Assembly: GCA_034231615.1 (NCBI GenBank) | Contig: CM067298.1 | Location: 26,554,528-26,618,527, forward strand | Direction: 5' to 3' | Source: Meghimatium bilineatum | Lineage: Eukaryota; Mollusca; Gastropoda; Stylommatophora; Philomycidae | DNA length: 64,000 nucleotides | Shown: piece by piece, positions 33,531 through 45,112 of the stretch | How the letters are laid out: the number at the start of each line of letters is the position of its first letter | Numbering within the stretch: the first letter of the stretch is position 1 | Position numbers and translations under genes: made by a program | The notes under the pieces: generated by a model | What the model was told of the DNA's origin: nothing | The model's database searches: none | What the model saw: the letters and a program-made list of their open reading frames with translations, nothing else

Positions 33531-34520
33531 ATGTTAAACGACATTAAAACAAAAACAAAACTTCTTGGGTGTGTTGTAACGAAGGTAAGAAAAGTTACCA
33601 ACTGATTTTATTAACAATTATAGGGACATGGACTGATAAAGGAACATGATCGTCTTTGCCGCTTTGTATACTTCATTGAGTGTCTTGTTATAAGTAATGA
33701 GGACTCCCGTTTATGGCTGCTTGTTCTGTTTACCAACAATAAGATGTTTTACCATTTAACTAAAAAAAAAAGATTATAAACAACATATTTGTGTATATTA
33801 ATCTTGTGCAAGCAATGGGCATGCTTTGAAAAGATATCGTCCGACCCTATGGACTTACATTTCGATAGAAACTATCTATTCTGAAAAGAGATACGCCCTT
33901 TTACATTACCTGATATAGCAACAACAACAAAAATACTTTTACATGTCCCAACTTTCTGGTACAGGTAGCTTAGTGTGCGAAGGCAAAACATCCGCTGAAC
34001 TGAATAAGTTTTTTTCTTTTTGAATTGTTTATTTCTATTGTCTTCTTTTTCTCTATAATTCTCTCTCTCTCTTTTCTCTCTCTTTTCTCTCTCTCTTTTC
34101 TCTCTCTCTATGTAAGATATAGATGATTGTGTGATTTCACGATACCACTTCTGTCGATAGTTTATCTCTATAACAGAATGTATGTTTAAAGAGGTCACCA
34201 AATGTAATCAATTGTGGAAAAATTACAGTGCAAGTGCAAGACTATTCTCGCACAATTATGCTTTATTACAAAATACTCATCATCATGAGGTAGCATATTA
34301 TGGAGTTTTCACAGCCATTTGAAACTTCTGCCGATTTTGAATCAATCTTCCTGATTATGTGAGTGTCATATTTATGTGGTCTTTGTTATCTCGCTTCTAT
34401 CTTCTTCGTAATCCTACCTCTTTGTTGTTGCCTGGCATCACCCTCTACATTATAATCTTTTCTAACCTGTATGTCGATTGTATAGCAAAAATAGTTTAAC
34501 TTTACAAAACACTACAAAAT
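33531..34520. other. Spacer with a TC-rich microsatellite
   Basis: (CT)n and ctctctctttt words at 34062-34112. No supported gene. Confidence 0.5.
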
Positions 34521-34817
34521 AAATAGAAATCGCTCGTGTGTTGCCGGGGCCCGAAAGGGGAACAAAGAATAGCAACACTCTTTACCTTCCACGCATGTCG
34601 TAAAAGGCGACTAATGAGGTTATGGGATGGAGTTGGCTGTCCCATCCCATATAGGGTCAGTGACCCAAAGCCATGCTGAAGTCGGATGTGTCAGGCCGAA
34701 AGGCGCAGATATCGCAGCAATGCTGTAAACCATGACACATCGCATTCCTTTCTCCGGACTACATCCTGCTAATCTGCAGAAGTTTGTGAACGCAGAAGAA
34801 GAAGAAGAAATAGAAAT
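34521..34817 (+). mobile_element. Full-length family A retroposon with 10-bp TSD
   Basis: The direct repeat aaatagaaat at 34521-34530 and 34808-34817 brackets 34531-34807. It runs cgctcgtgtgttgccggggc to (GAA)n. Very similar to the 49.2-kb copy, so likely recent. Confidence 0.93.
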
Positions 34818-34849
34818 AAGATGTTGTATTTTTATCTATCTTTTGTTCG

Positions 34850-35545
34850 CTATTTGATGTATACACCATCAGACAAGTCTTATGGATGAACTATACCGTT
34901 GTCTGTAGATCTTCTGTGTTCCATGTATCTTTTCGTGCATGGTTGCGCCGATGAGTCAGCACGTCTCTCTCAATTGTTGGTACTGGGAACAGTTCTGCAG
35001 AATATATTCAGATGTATTCATCAGTTTCACAAGTGCAAAGTGGTGTGATACACAGCCGCATCCTGTGCATGTGTTTGTTCAGTCTGTTGTTTCCTGTTCT
35101 CAGGCGAAATATGACCTGTCCATGCCGATGTGGGTAGTGTAGGCGTGGCGTATTTTATTATGATATCTTCGTTCTGATGGCTTGTAAAATTTTCTTCTTT
35201 CTTCATATGATACTTCATTGTCTTATTGCATATACGCCTCTGCATTTTTTAGCCAACTCATCAGCCATCTGATCTCCCGCGAGACACCACAATGCGATGC
35301 TACCAATTGAAGAAAAGTTCTACTCTTCTTGCAAGCTGTGTTGATTACTGATTCTCTTAGGTAGTGTAGTTTATCATCCTTCAGAGCATGAAGAGCAGAT
35401 CGTGCATCTGTGAAGATGACTACTTGTTGACATTCAGAAACTGTGTCAAGTATCACGAGGGCGGTTTGTTCTATTCCTTCATCCTCAGCTCAGCATTGTA
35501 GTTTGAGTGGGACGATCAGTTATGGATGATTTTGTTTCAGGGCAA
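34850..35545 (-). pseudogene. LINE RNase H domain and C-terminal zinc-knuckle-like end
   Basis: Minus strand: HSNYNAEL, a frame change, EDEGIEQTALVILDTVSECQ, QVVIFTDARSALHALKDDKL, then LVASHCGVS with a shifted N-E-x-A-D-x-LAK equivalent, DNEVSYEERRKF, QVIFRLRTGNNRLNKHMHRM and LCTCETDEYI. The TDA-x-SAL and SHCGV blocks are RNase H motifs; the R-x-RTG and C-x-C parts are the usual C-terminus of RNase H-bearing LINEs (I or R1 type clades). Many frameshifts show it is dead. The catalytic Asp of TDA is retained. Confidence 0.9.
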
Positions 35546-36013
35546 TGATCAGGATATATTATAAAGATGCTAGCCTGTCAAATTCTAATTTCTCGTGATC
35601 CATCCGTTTTCAAAATGTTACATAGAAATAATGTGATAAATGTCCCGTGTTTGTGTAGGTGAGATACGGTACGCTAAGTTATAACACTTATGACATAAGT
35701 GTTTAACGCAGTGACATAACACGGGTTATCCATACATGTTCAGCTGCCCATTCAATGTTTGACCAGAAGCATCACGTGTAGCGTTACTTACCGCACTTAC
35801 TCAGTAGCAATGCTGCCATTCCTGTAACTTTCGAAACATGAGCCCTAAGACCCTACTTTCTAGTGGCTATGTGAATCACTAGAGTATTTTAATTACAAAA
35901 TACGAATATCGAACGAACTGAAAACATTGGTCTGTCGGTCGAAGGAGTGAATTAAACACTTTATTTCACATTGTACATGTAAATAATGACATACTTTTGG
36001 ATTTACGACGATG
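35546..36013. other. Spacer with a perfect short palindrome
   Basis: aacacttatg-a-cataagtgtt at 35683-35703 has 10-bp perfect arms. Otherwise featureless. Confidence 0.5.
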
Positions 36014-37470
36014 TTTTAGAGTATGCATTCTCAACCGACTTTTTTCGAGCAACACGGTTCTCTCGTACAGGTGTTCATCGCGCAATGCAAGTTATACGGA
36101 GCACTAACGCTCAGGAATTCCCAGTTACATTCAAACTTTATTTCAGCGATTCCCAAAGTGGTCTATATGGACCCCCAGGGGTTGATTTCGCTATGTGAAC
36201 GAGAAAAAACAACTCAGTTGTACGAGATGTGAATGGAGGTCACGTAAAGGTAACTCATTTACGCAGGCCATCAGCAACTTTTAGCGGTTCCGTAAATATC
36301 TTATTATACAGACTACTTATAATATTCATTGAAACTACTTTATACAATTGATCATGTATCTATCTGTTTTGTGGTCTGCTACGTTCATGTGTATGTTTCT
36401 GCAAGTTTTCATACAAGCAGAATCGCATCGTGCGCATAACACTTGTCCAGACTTGTACCAAACAGTCAACATTTTAAAAAGTTAGAAGAGAACCACGTTG
36501 GACAGTGTGATCACTTGAATTTCAAATAGAGGCGATGATGGTTTGCAGGCGTCTTACAATAGCTTACCACTCATAGCAAAATCAGGAAACTCTTATACCA
36601 TCTGGGAACAGCTGTCGATTGTGCCAGCCGTTGATCGGGTTTAAAACTTGTCTATACAAACCTGCATATGATATACTCAAAGCAATTCCTTTGATCAACA
36701 ACTCAATTCAAAGACGTACTCATGAAATGAGCCATGGTGTTGAAAGTTTCTTGTGTAATCATCTGTAAGCGATCCATTTCTGAATACAAATTAAAGAATC
36801 AACATTTCCTGGTAATGAAACAATATTATTGGCATGTGTTTGTTTCGTTATGGACCAAGAAATCCATGAAAAACTGCTCCATACGATAACTTTGGCAACA
36901 TATACTAAAGGCGAATCAATATCCAATATTTTAAAAGATTATTTCATTCCTTTCATTAAATATAATATATGCAGCAGCAAATGGAGCACCAGCCATGTTT
37001 AGGCGCTATCGCGGATTTTAAGCCATTTAGAACAACATGTACCCAGGGCGTTTGAAAATTCACTGCGTCGTTGATGTACAACATTTAGCAGCTAAAATTC
37101 TTTGTGTCAGATTTCATCAATCTCTTCAATTCGTGATAAACGCAGTAAACAAGATTCGTAGCAGCGGGTTTATTTCTAGGTTATTTGCGCAGTTATATGA
37201 AGAAAATGAGAATAACTCATCAGGTACTCTTTCACAAAGAAGTTCGCTGGCCCTCCACAGCAAGCTATGCTACACAGATAGTGAGGGCAGACCTAGAGGC
37301 AGACCACGAAAACGATAGACTACTGAAACAAAAGAGTCGACAAATTCCACAATATACCAGCATACAAAAGGGCCGTCTCCAGAAAACTCTTCTACCTCTG
37401 ACGCTGAAAGGCAACAAAGTGTTTAGCATATAGCTGCCGTCTGAAAACTTTGAGAACCACTGTTTTAGAG
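36014..37470 (+). mobile_element. hAT transposon with 8-bp TSD and decayed transposase
   Basis: The 8-bp direct repeat ttttagag at 36014-36021 and 37463-37470 is the size hAT transposases make. The ends read tatgcattctcaac and gagaaccactg (hAT-like terminal repeats, 7 bp matching plus degenerate positions). Plus frame pieces: LIAKSGNSYTIWEQLSIVPA (about 36565), DILKAIPLINNSIQRRTHEM and SHGVESFLCNHL (about 36680-36770), AAANGAPAMFRRYRGF (about 36970), LKIHCVVDVQHLAAKILCVR and FHQSLQFVINAVNKIRSSGF, then LFHKEVRW. This is the ZBED5/SCAND3-like hAT group. The usual T-D-G-A-P-x-M catalytic Asp reads Asn here. Several stops. The rest of the transposase is deleted and a LINE lies in its place. Confidence 0.93.
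37251..37434 (+). pseudogene. LINE 3' fragment inside the hAT element
   Basis: About 83 percent identical by eye to 24597-24778 (shared caagctatgctacacagat, gaccacgaaaacgat, ctccagaaaac, gaaaggcaacaaag). It starts abruptly after the hAT LFHKEVRW codons and ends in tttagcatatag. It must be younger than the hAT copy. Confidence 0.85.
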
Positions 37471-37546
37471 AATCAATTTCTCAATGTCTAACTCTCGCTA
37501 ATGGAAGACCAACGAGCAAAATCAAACAATGCTTCTTTACGTGTTT

Positions 37547-37640
37547 TCGATTATTTCTTTGCGTTTCGTTGGTCGGTGATGACAGGTTACACAAAGTACA
37601 TACATAATGACCAACTAAACGCGGGGCAATAATCAAAATT
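37547..37640. repeat. Dispersed repeat shared with 30130-30235
   Basis: Contains cgattatttctttgcgtttc, gttggtcggtgatgacaggt and tacacaaagtacataca. Nature unknown. Confidence 0.6.
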
Positions 37641-38249
37641 ATGACGTATGAAGGCGTGTTTTAATTCTGCCTGTGGTCATCTAATCGCGAGAGTAGCGCT
37701 CAAAGACGGTTTTGAGTTTCGTCGCGTACGTAAGATAGTCAGTTCCCGATTTAAGTGCCATATCTAAAAAAAAAAGTGTTGAACTTTTACTGAAATGGAT
37801 CCTGCTCTCATTACTTGATGTCAATGAAACATACTTGACTTTATCTGCAGATTATTTGTCCGTGTTCGGCCCAATATTTTATCTTCATATATGTCAGCTA
37901 CGAGCGTTTAAATATGTGTGTTGTTTATCAGTGTTTTGTTTCTCAGGGCCCACTTTCTGTATGAATAATTTACCATAAGATTTCAGTACATCTTAACTAT
38001 TACAATTCTTTTTTTCCCCGTTTGTTTTATAGCTTCAAATGAATCCCTCTTGAAATATAATAGTACCACTATATTTCCAACGTGGACAAAAATAGATATA
38101 TGTCTTAACAGTAAATACAACATACTAGCAGCAAACACACAGTGACAACGACATTTTGACTAAAAAGATTTCATCAGCACTCAGGACAGCAGGCAGACAA
38201 CGTACTTTACATTATTATTCTTCTAGTTTACAGTTTGACATATCTACAC
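37641..38249. other. Spacer, nothing recognised
   Basis: No repeat family or gene motif seen. Confidence 0.5.
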
Positions 38250-38760
38250 AGCAAGTAAAGGTTTATGTATGTGATCTGTTTAGGAGCTTCTCAAATCTTG
38301 GTCTGGCAGTTTATTGTTGTCGAAGGATTGTAGCACAGATATCGCGTCGGTTTAAAAAAAAACACCACCAGTTGACACTGGCTTGTCTTTTTTAATTATT
38401 TCTCCAGCAGCAATGTTTAGGGCCTGTACTCCTGCAGTGTGGTTGAAACCGAAGATTCCAGTTGGTAAACATTGAGATTTATTTTATTTTCCTGTATATT
38501 TTATGTAAAATCCATCACCTCCATTCTTCATTGATCTGGTTGATGATCCATCTGTAAATAGTTGTATCCACGATTCTCTGGGGTACATATCTTCAATCAT
38601 GTTACATATTAGTGTCTTTTTTTTTATTTCGTTCGCTCCATTGTAACCAACACAGATATCCGTGTGATTTCCGCCGGGAGAGTGATTACGTTGTGCCACC
38701 GTTATGCGCATTGTAGGACTAGCACATCCGATTTCGGTATGCCTTGACAATTCGGGTGGG
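38250..38760 (-). pseudogene. LINE RNase H domain fragment, second copy
   Basis: Minus strand: ESWIQLFTDGSSTRSMKNGG, DGFYIKYTGK, a stop, TGIFGFNHTAGVQALNIAAG, EIIKKD, then after a frame change TDAISVLQSFDNNKLPDQDL. The FTDGS start motif and the TDA-x-S motif are RNase H. It overlaps in content with the 34.85-35.5-kb copy, so the two are separate insertions rather than one split element. Confidence 0.88.
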
Positions 38761-38889
38761 CTACCCTAGCCTGTGACAACCTCCCTATCTGTCGGCAGGC
38801 ACGCGTGTTTGTGGGGACTCTTCGCCCAGACGATTTTTGCTCACGTCTGTCTCGCACGAGGTGTTCCACTGTCTATGAACTTGCCTCGT

Positions 38890-39460
38890 GTAATTGGACG
38901 TACTGTGCCTTTGCCCATCGGGTACCGAACCGTTTCTCATCTGTAAGCATGGTTCCTTAAGAGGAAGAACTCAACAGAAGAGTTTGACCTTGGCTCTTTC
39001 GCCCTCTTAGCCGAGGTGTCATTCACCGACATCGTGAACCCCTTGCCCAAGTTCGAGTCTCACATCACGCGTTTGAGAGCAATGCGTTCTCGAGCTGAGC
39101 GACCTTGTCCCAATAGCGCCAGAGCCCATTAGGTACTGAACCCTTTCTCTCTGCAAGTGTATTTCTGGTATAGGCAAATCTGACAGTAGAGTTGGGCCAG
39201 GGCTAAATTCGTTGTCTCTTTTGTGCCTGAGCCCATCGGGTACGGAACCCTTTCTCTCTGCAAGTGTATTTCCGGTATAGGAATGCTTGACAGTAGAGTT
39301 GGGCCAGGACTGCCATCTTTGTCCCTTTCTTGCCTGAGCCTATTGGTTTCGGTACCCTTTCTCTTTGCGAGCATGTTTCCGTTATAGGAAGAATCGACAT
39401 TAGAGTTAGGCCAGGTCTATTTGCTTTGTTAGACGCCCATTATTGGGTATGGGTCTGCCT
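38890..39460. repeat. 108-bp tandem repeat, about four to five units
   Basis: Units with the ordered words gcccatcgggtacggaaccc, tttctctctgcaagtgtatt, tccggtataggaa and gacagtagagttgggccag start near 38906, 39122, 39231 and 39339, and a partial one follows at about 39430. The first interval is about twice as long because of extra sequence at roughly 38985-39090. GC-richer than the flanks. Confidence 0.88.
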
Positions 39461-40156
39461 ATAAAGAAATCACGTAACTAGAAGCTCGTCGCGAGAGGTT
39501 GTAGTTCCCATTTCTGTAATCGTTTCCACCATCTATTTGCAGTTTGCGATGCCCTCTTGCACTGTTCTGCCATTTCATTTTTTTTCCATTGTACTCATAA
39601 TGAAATCTATCTGTCTTTCGCCATGCATCCACCTTTTCATGCTTTTTTTCATTGGCCGCCCATCCAATGTTCGGACTGGACTAACTAGCTTCACTGTATG
39701 TCGACAGTGTCGCTGTATGTGGTGTTGCTGGTGGTGTTGGAGATATTGTCTGTCTCTTATGTAGTCAAATCTCCTTCCATCTGCTACCTCCACATTCTCG
39801 GACACGATCCCCAAATGATTTGGCCAGAATCAGCTCGATCTGCTGTATTTCTGTTTCCAGGGTGCACCGTGAGGAGGTACATTTGGGATCTTGGTTATCT
39901 GCTAACCCTGGGTCCGCCGAAAGAAATGCGTTCCCTTTGCACCCAACTATTGTCTTTTGAAGATTATTCAGTTCTCTTAGTGTAGTTGTTGTTTATGGGG
40001 GCTCTGATAGTGATGTTTTGAAATTGCTCCCATGGAAATGGGAAGAGTAATGGTGTTATTTCTTTTGTTTGTCTGGTAGATCATCCTTATATTTTCTGTT
40101 GAGTTTTCTTGGATCAGTGAATAAAGCTGCTTCTCTTCAGCCTTCCACTAGCTACG
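39461..40156. other. Unassigned GC-richer segment
   Basis: A minus frame (39575-39814) and a plus frame (39698-39985) are open, with no motif I can name. It may be decayed transposon coding sequence, since LINE RNase H lies nearby. Confidence 0.35.
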
Positions 40157-40400
40157 TCACTGTGTGTAGACATCTTCATGTAGTGTGTGGACATCTTCAG
40201 TAAGTGTATAGACATCTTCATGGAGTGTGTAGACATCTTCATGGAGTGTGTAGACATCTTCATGGAGTGTGTAGACATCTTGATGGAGTGTGTAGATATC
40301 CTGATGGGGTGTGTAGACATCTTCAGTAATTGTGCAGGCATCTTGATGAATTGAGTGTGTAGACATCGTCATGAAGTGAGTGTGTAGACATCTTCATGAG
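40157..40400. repeat. 21-bp minisatellite, about 11 copies
   Basis: Unit agtgtgtagacatcttcatg g. The minus frame repeats MKMSTHS because 21 is divisible by three. Confidence 0.94.
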
Positions 40401-40648
40401 AAGAATAGAAGTGATCCACCCCGAAGTACGGCAATGAAATACTGCAACTCGATGCCTGAGACAAGACTTCAACAATTATAAGAAAGATCAATGATCGTGG
40501 AACAAAGAACTAGAATCTATATGTTGGAAGTTTAAATACTGACTATGAAAGTGCAGTAGTGTTGCTATAGACGAGATTTGAAACACGCCAATTCAACTGG
40601 TACCTATTCGCCTTGCAACTTGAGTTAACATGTTTTCTAAATTCGACT

Positions 40649-40838
40649 ATTCTTGAATAAATTCTGTACGCTGAAGACAGATGAGTCGAGCAATTGGCGC
40701 AAATAAAACGACGACACAACGCATTTTCATTCTCTGGAATAAATTCTGCTTGAAATCAAGAAGGGCCATTGTTCTTTTACGAAGAGAGATGCAGCGAGAG
40801 TTTGAGAATGAAAGCTGAAGAAAAGAATCAATTCTTGA
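40649..40838 (+). mobile_element. Family A' retroposon, possible 8-bp TSD
   Basis: Runs gctgaagacagatgagtcga, gcgcaaataaaacgacgaca, cacaacgcattttcattctc to a GAA-rich tail. attcttga at 40649-40656 and 40831-40838 may be the TSD. A tRNA-like B box on the minus strand (gtgtttcaaatct, near 40575) lies just upstream and belongs to another SINE. Confidence 0.75.
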
Positions 40839-41069
40839 TTTTAGTCTCAAGACTTGAAACGTGTATGTTTTCAAGTTACTATGAATATGGACCAGTAGAT
40901 TGAGACACAGATAAAAACAGCAACACAGTGAACAGGCATGTAAATTCTTTGAATACCATGAATATTCAACTTTAGTACGTGCCATTAGGCCTGAGTACTG
41001 CAATGACCATTAGGTCTGTTTGTAAACATAACTAACATAAACAGAAACAAGATTGCTTCAGATGTAAAA

Positions 41070-41150
41070 TGGGTAAATGAATAATATAAACTCGAAGCGT
41101 CTCATAGAAAACATTCTGAAGGAAGTAGGCAAGATTGGAACTAGGTCCGT
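41070..41150 (-). repeat. Family F SINE fragment
   Basis: Shares gtaaatgaataatata, tctgaaggaagtaggcaaga-like and ggaactaggtcc with 22045-22178. Confidence 0.5.
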
Positions 41151-41506
41151 TCGGCGATAGTATTTCACAATGTTTCTTGTATAAATTGTTCTTCTATATA
41201 GTTTCATAATATGTCAAGATATTCATAGTATATACTACTGACATTATGAAATTGACGATGTTCACTATACTTTTAAGTGCACCTGTGAATATCTCCAAGC
41301 ACAATTATGTGACTACATAATATTCTCCTCGACGAGATACACCTTATTTTATCAATTTCTTATACATTTCTCTGGTAAACCATGTATAAGGAGTGTACTC
41401 AGACTGTTGTTTGAGACCAAGATTTGTTATTTAGTGGTTTTTTTGCTGTTGGTAAATGGTGCGTATATTGAGTATATTAATAATAAATCTTCGCTTCCAT
41501 GCTACA

Positions 41507-41868
41507 GTGGTCACGTAGCACAGTGGTTAGCGCACTGGCTAACAAACACAATATCTCAAAGTTTAAACACCTTGAACCAATGGTCGACATTTATTACCTC
41601 TAACAACAATCGATTTTGTAAAACATAATATAAGAAACAGCCAAACAAATTATACAGAAAAACCTAAAGATACACAAAACAGTTATATCTATACAAAAAG
41701 ACATTAAAACAAAGCTCAAACATGGGGGAAAGTATACAATCTAGACAGAATAAAATATATAATATTGGAGGATCAATTATAAAAAAATCCCTTCTTGGCT
41801 AACAGATATTCTCATAACAAACACAAATATCTCAAAGTTGAAACACCTTGAACTAATGTTCGAAATGT
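41507..41868. repeat. tRNA-like A-box segment and a 50-bp direct repeat pair
   Basis: gtagcacagtggttagcgca at 41518 is like a tRNA D-arm and A box. Just after it, aacaaacacaatatctcaaa with caccttgaaccaatggtcga (41541-41590) is repeated at 41818-41868. The 230 bp between is AT-rich. Could be a small retroposon with flanking repeats. Confidence 0.45.
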
Positions 41869-42600
41869 AGCTCAGATAAGGGACCATCAGACCTCATTAG
41901 ACGGATTTTGATATCAGCCTCTGCACTCAAGTCCAGACGTGGGCATTGTGTCGACGACGAGGACACGGATATTAAGAGTCTTCAAGCGGCCGATTTGTCA
42001 AATTAGTAGTACAACCCTGAATGGTGCGAGGTACAGGTATGTTAGCATGGCTAGATATGGTATGAGGTGTAGTTGTGTTTGCGTGCGCATATATACGACT
42101 TGGGGTGTCAGGGACGAGTAGTACCTCTGACGTTGAGATTATCATACTCCTTTCGAGTCTCACGTCCGTGGACTCTGCCTGGCACTCTTCTCTCACCTGT
42201 GGCTACAAGTAGTTGCCAACATGCGATAACTGAACCACCTCTTTAATGACGAAATCAAGTGAGGATAACCGAAATAAGTTATTAAACAACCTATGTTGAA
42301 CCTATGTAAAAATTAATACCTATTTTTGTTCATTTTGATATTTTCCCTGTGTTATCTCAGCCCACATTTCCTGTTTAGGGTTGTTACCCGACACTGGAAC
42401 ATTTTCTATGAGGGTCGAGATGCTCCGACCTGGAGGTAAACACAGGCCATGTTTATCTGAGCATGCGAATCCTGGATATGGCGGACATCGCTGATATTCA
42501 ACATGCTGGACAGAACTTGTCAGTAGAGCGTTGCTGATCACATGCCATACAAGTATCATGTTCTTTTAATCTAGGTTATAGTTTTCCTTCAATCCGTAAG
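41869..42600. other. Spacer, nothing recognised
   Basis: Minus open frames at 41972-42196 and 42320-42559 carry no recognisable motif. Confidence 0.4.
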
Positions 42601-42869
42601 TAAAAAAGTAAAGTAGCCCATAGCATTTATTAATGCCGTAGGGGTGTGAGATGTTAGCGATCTCACATTTCACAGGCTCTGCAAATGAGGGCGGTAGCCA
42701 TCTCCTCTCCCTCGCAGTCTTTACTTCCCGGATTAATCCGGTACCCATTTAAGGCTGGGTCGACCTGGGAGCAGTTGCGATCTGAAAACATTTCCGCCTC
42801 AACTGGGGAATGAACCCAGGACCACTCATATGCGAAGCTAGTGCGCTAACCACTGCGCAAACGCGGTAC
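42601..42869 (-). mobile_element. Family B tRNA-derived SINE, full length
   Basis: Minus strand 5' end: gcgtttgcgcagtggttagc (A-box region), gcactagcttcgcatatgag, then the B box ggttcattccc about 35 bases on, then a body with gtcgacccagccttaaatgg, gagatggctaccgccctcat and a gatcgctaacatctcac tail region ending in a T/A-rich stretch. RNA polymerase III internal-promoter layout; it does not fold as a functional tRNA. Confidence 0.88.
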
Positions 42870-43875
42870 GTGACTTGAATGATGTGCACCTGACTTAAAT
42901 CTACGAATCGTAGGTAGCTAATTAATTAGACTTCTTTTCCGCCATTGTTAAAGTATAAGACAAATAGGAAAGATGCAATTATCAATCGTAGTCATCTGTC
43001 CATATCGGCAGATCGGCGCAGTTCAGTCAGCGTGAATCATGTTTTATAGACTTTATCGTATTATCAATAAAATCATTATGAATTGCGATTCTGGTGATGA
43101 ATTCTTGGAAGGTCGTTAATTTTGATAGTAGAATATACAGTAGAATACGACGGTTTCGTTATGTGGAAGTCAAACATCTAATGGTTTTTTTCGCGATTCA
43201 AAATACGACTATGTCTATCTCCAGAGAACGATTTATGGAAAATCTGCAAATTGTATTCATTTTTCCCAGCATGCAATATTATGATAATTTGGTAATTAAA
43301 CAACATAAATACTATAGTATTAAATATATTATCAGTTTTTCCACTTCAGAGAATTCAGACAATACAATTAATTTTTTTATAATTTTATTTGTGTATTATT
43401 TTTTTTTTTTTTGGGGGGGGGGGGTTGTTGTTATAGTTTTTATTTTTGGTGAAAATACGTCTTTGCCACTTTCTCATACGTCTAGTATCATTCACTGACA
43501 CTCTCTCTCTCACACACACACACATACAAATAAAATTTACATCAATAAATGCGGTAATCAATTCTTTATTTATATGTACAAATATTATTTGCAAATGTTT
43601 AACAACAAAAATGTTATCGCGGTTTCAAAGCAGTCACCAACAATAACAACATTTTCAACAAATTAGTCGGTGCTTGGAGCAAGAATGCGTATTATAACAT
43701 GGCATGTTCAAGGATTTAAAGTACTTATATTCTGTGCGAATTGGTCCATAACGGGAAATCCAGACAATTTTTGATAACCGCCTCTTTCTGTGACTTACTC
43801 TACGAACCTGTACATCTAGAAGTATGTGGCTTTATCCATATATAAAGTGATACACGTAAAGTAACAACTCAAACC
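42870..43875. other. Spacer with homopolymer and CT/CA runs
   Basis: T-run and G-run at about 43398-43425, and (CT)n(CA)n at about 43499-43525. A plus open frame at 43094-43498 has no motif. Confidence 0.45.
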
Positions 43876-43935
43876 GCTCTTCGGACTACATCCTGCTAAC
43901 CTGCGGGAGTTAAAGATTGAACGCAGAAGAATAAA
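43876..43935 (+). repeat. Family A 3' fragment
   Basis: cttcggactacatcctgcta, then gcgggagttaaagattgaac and gcagaagaa: only the tail-proximal 60 bp. Confidence 0.75.
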
Positions 43936-44104
43936 ATGAAAAACTGCTAATGACATAACGAAAACAACTTATCCATTTTGATTAAATACACTTCAATTCT
44001 CTAGCATGTTGTCGGGAACTCGGAAACGGAACGCTGAATGGTAACAGTGCCACCTGTCATACATTTCTTAACATGCAACTAAGGAAGATCGAGTATGAAC
44101 CCTG

Positions 44105-44378
44105 CTTGAATAAGGGTAAGTTATTCTGAACAGCCTGAGAAGGCGTAGATGATTGACTTCACTGTACTTGGGTTATCGCATATGTACTCCTCACACCGAA
44201 ACATCACATCATCTGTGAAAGTATCACTCATGGCACATAACTCAGTAGCTTCAAGCTATATCTCCAATTATCTCCGAAAAAATCCGTTTTGTAAACTTGA
44301 CGTCGCGAGGGGATTCGAACCCTCAGTAACGAGCACAAAGTGCACGGCTAAACCGCTACACCATGGAGATAAGATAAC
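44105..44378 (-). mobile_element. Family C tRNA-derived SINE, full length
   Basis: Minus strand head: tctccatggtgtagcggttt (A box) and gggttcgaatcccc (B box), 30-odd bases apart, then the body shared with copies at 0.1, 7.6, 15.5, 20.8 and 28.7 kb. The acceptor halves do not pair and position 33 is not U, so it is a SINE head and not a tRNA gene. Confidence 0.85.
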
Positions 44379-44499
44379 ATATTACCTACGATTATAGGTC
44401 AAAATGTATAAACATCGCAGTCTAGCTGAAAACCACGAGGTAACTCATTCCATTATTCGGAATATATTCTGATATTCAGCTAGAGTATGATAACGCACC

Positions 44500-45112
44500 C
44501 ATAAGAAGAAATAACATACTATTATTTCATAAGAAGAAATAACCAATTTTTGTTAAAAAGAAATGACCTTTAATGTAAGAATAAATACCCTACTTTTGTT
44601 AGAAGAAATAACCTACTATTGTTTCATACGCAGAAATACTATACTATTGTTAGAAGAATGAGTCTACTATTGCTAGAAGAAATAACCTACTATTGTTTCA
44701 TACGCAGAAATACCATACTATTGTTAGAAGAAATAGCCTACTATTGTTAGAAGAATTAGTCTACTATTGTTAGAAGAATTAGCCTACTATTGTTAGAAGA
44801 AATAGTCTACTATTGTTAGAATTAGCCTACTATTGTTAGAAGAATTAGTCTACTATTGTTAGAAGAATTAGCCTACTATTGTTAGAAGAATTAGTCTACT
44901 ATTGTTAGAAGAATTAGCCTACTATTGTTAGAAGAATTAGTCTACTATTGTTAGAAGAATTAGCCTACTATTGTTAGAAGAATTAGTCTACTATTGTTAG
45001 AAGAATTAGCCTACTATTGTTAGAAGAATTAGCCTACTATTGTTAGAAGAAATACCCTACTATTGTTAGAAGAAATACCCTACTATTGTTAGAAGAAATG
45101 CCCATCTATTGT
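44500..45112. repeat. 23-bp minisatellite with 46-bp higher-order unit
   Basis: Unit ttagaagaattagtctacta ttg, about 25 copies. From about 44740 to 45010 units with gtctac and gcctac alternate strictly, so the recent amplification unit was the 46-bp dimer. Confidence 0.95.

Noticed and set aside
33116-33601. 161-codon minus frame with 14-residue repeats
   Set aside because: 42-bp minisatellite with a unit divisible by three; no signal peptide or domain.
34850-38760. One RNase H LINE split by the hAT insertion
   Set aside because: The two pieces overlap in protein content (both contain the N-x-A-E region and the TDA-x-S region), so they are two separate copies.
39575-39985. Gag-like or transposase-like open frames
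   Set aside because: No zinc knuckle, DDE or reverse-transcriptase motif could be found, so no function is named.
42800-42869. tRNA gene on the minus strand
   Set aside because: A and B boxes are present but no cloverleaf forms, and a 200-bp SINE body follows that recurs at 5.0 kb.
44290-44370. tRNA gene on the minus strand (gggttcgaatcccc T arm)
   Set aside because: The acceptor stem does not pair and the anticodon loop lacks U33. The sequence continues into the family C body, so it is a SINE head.
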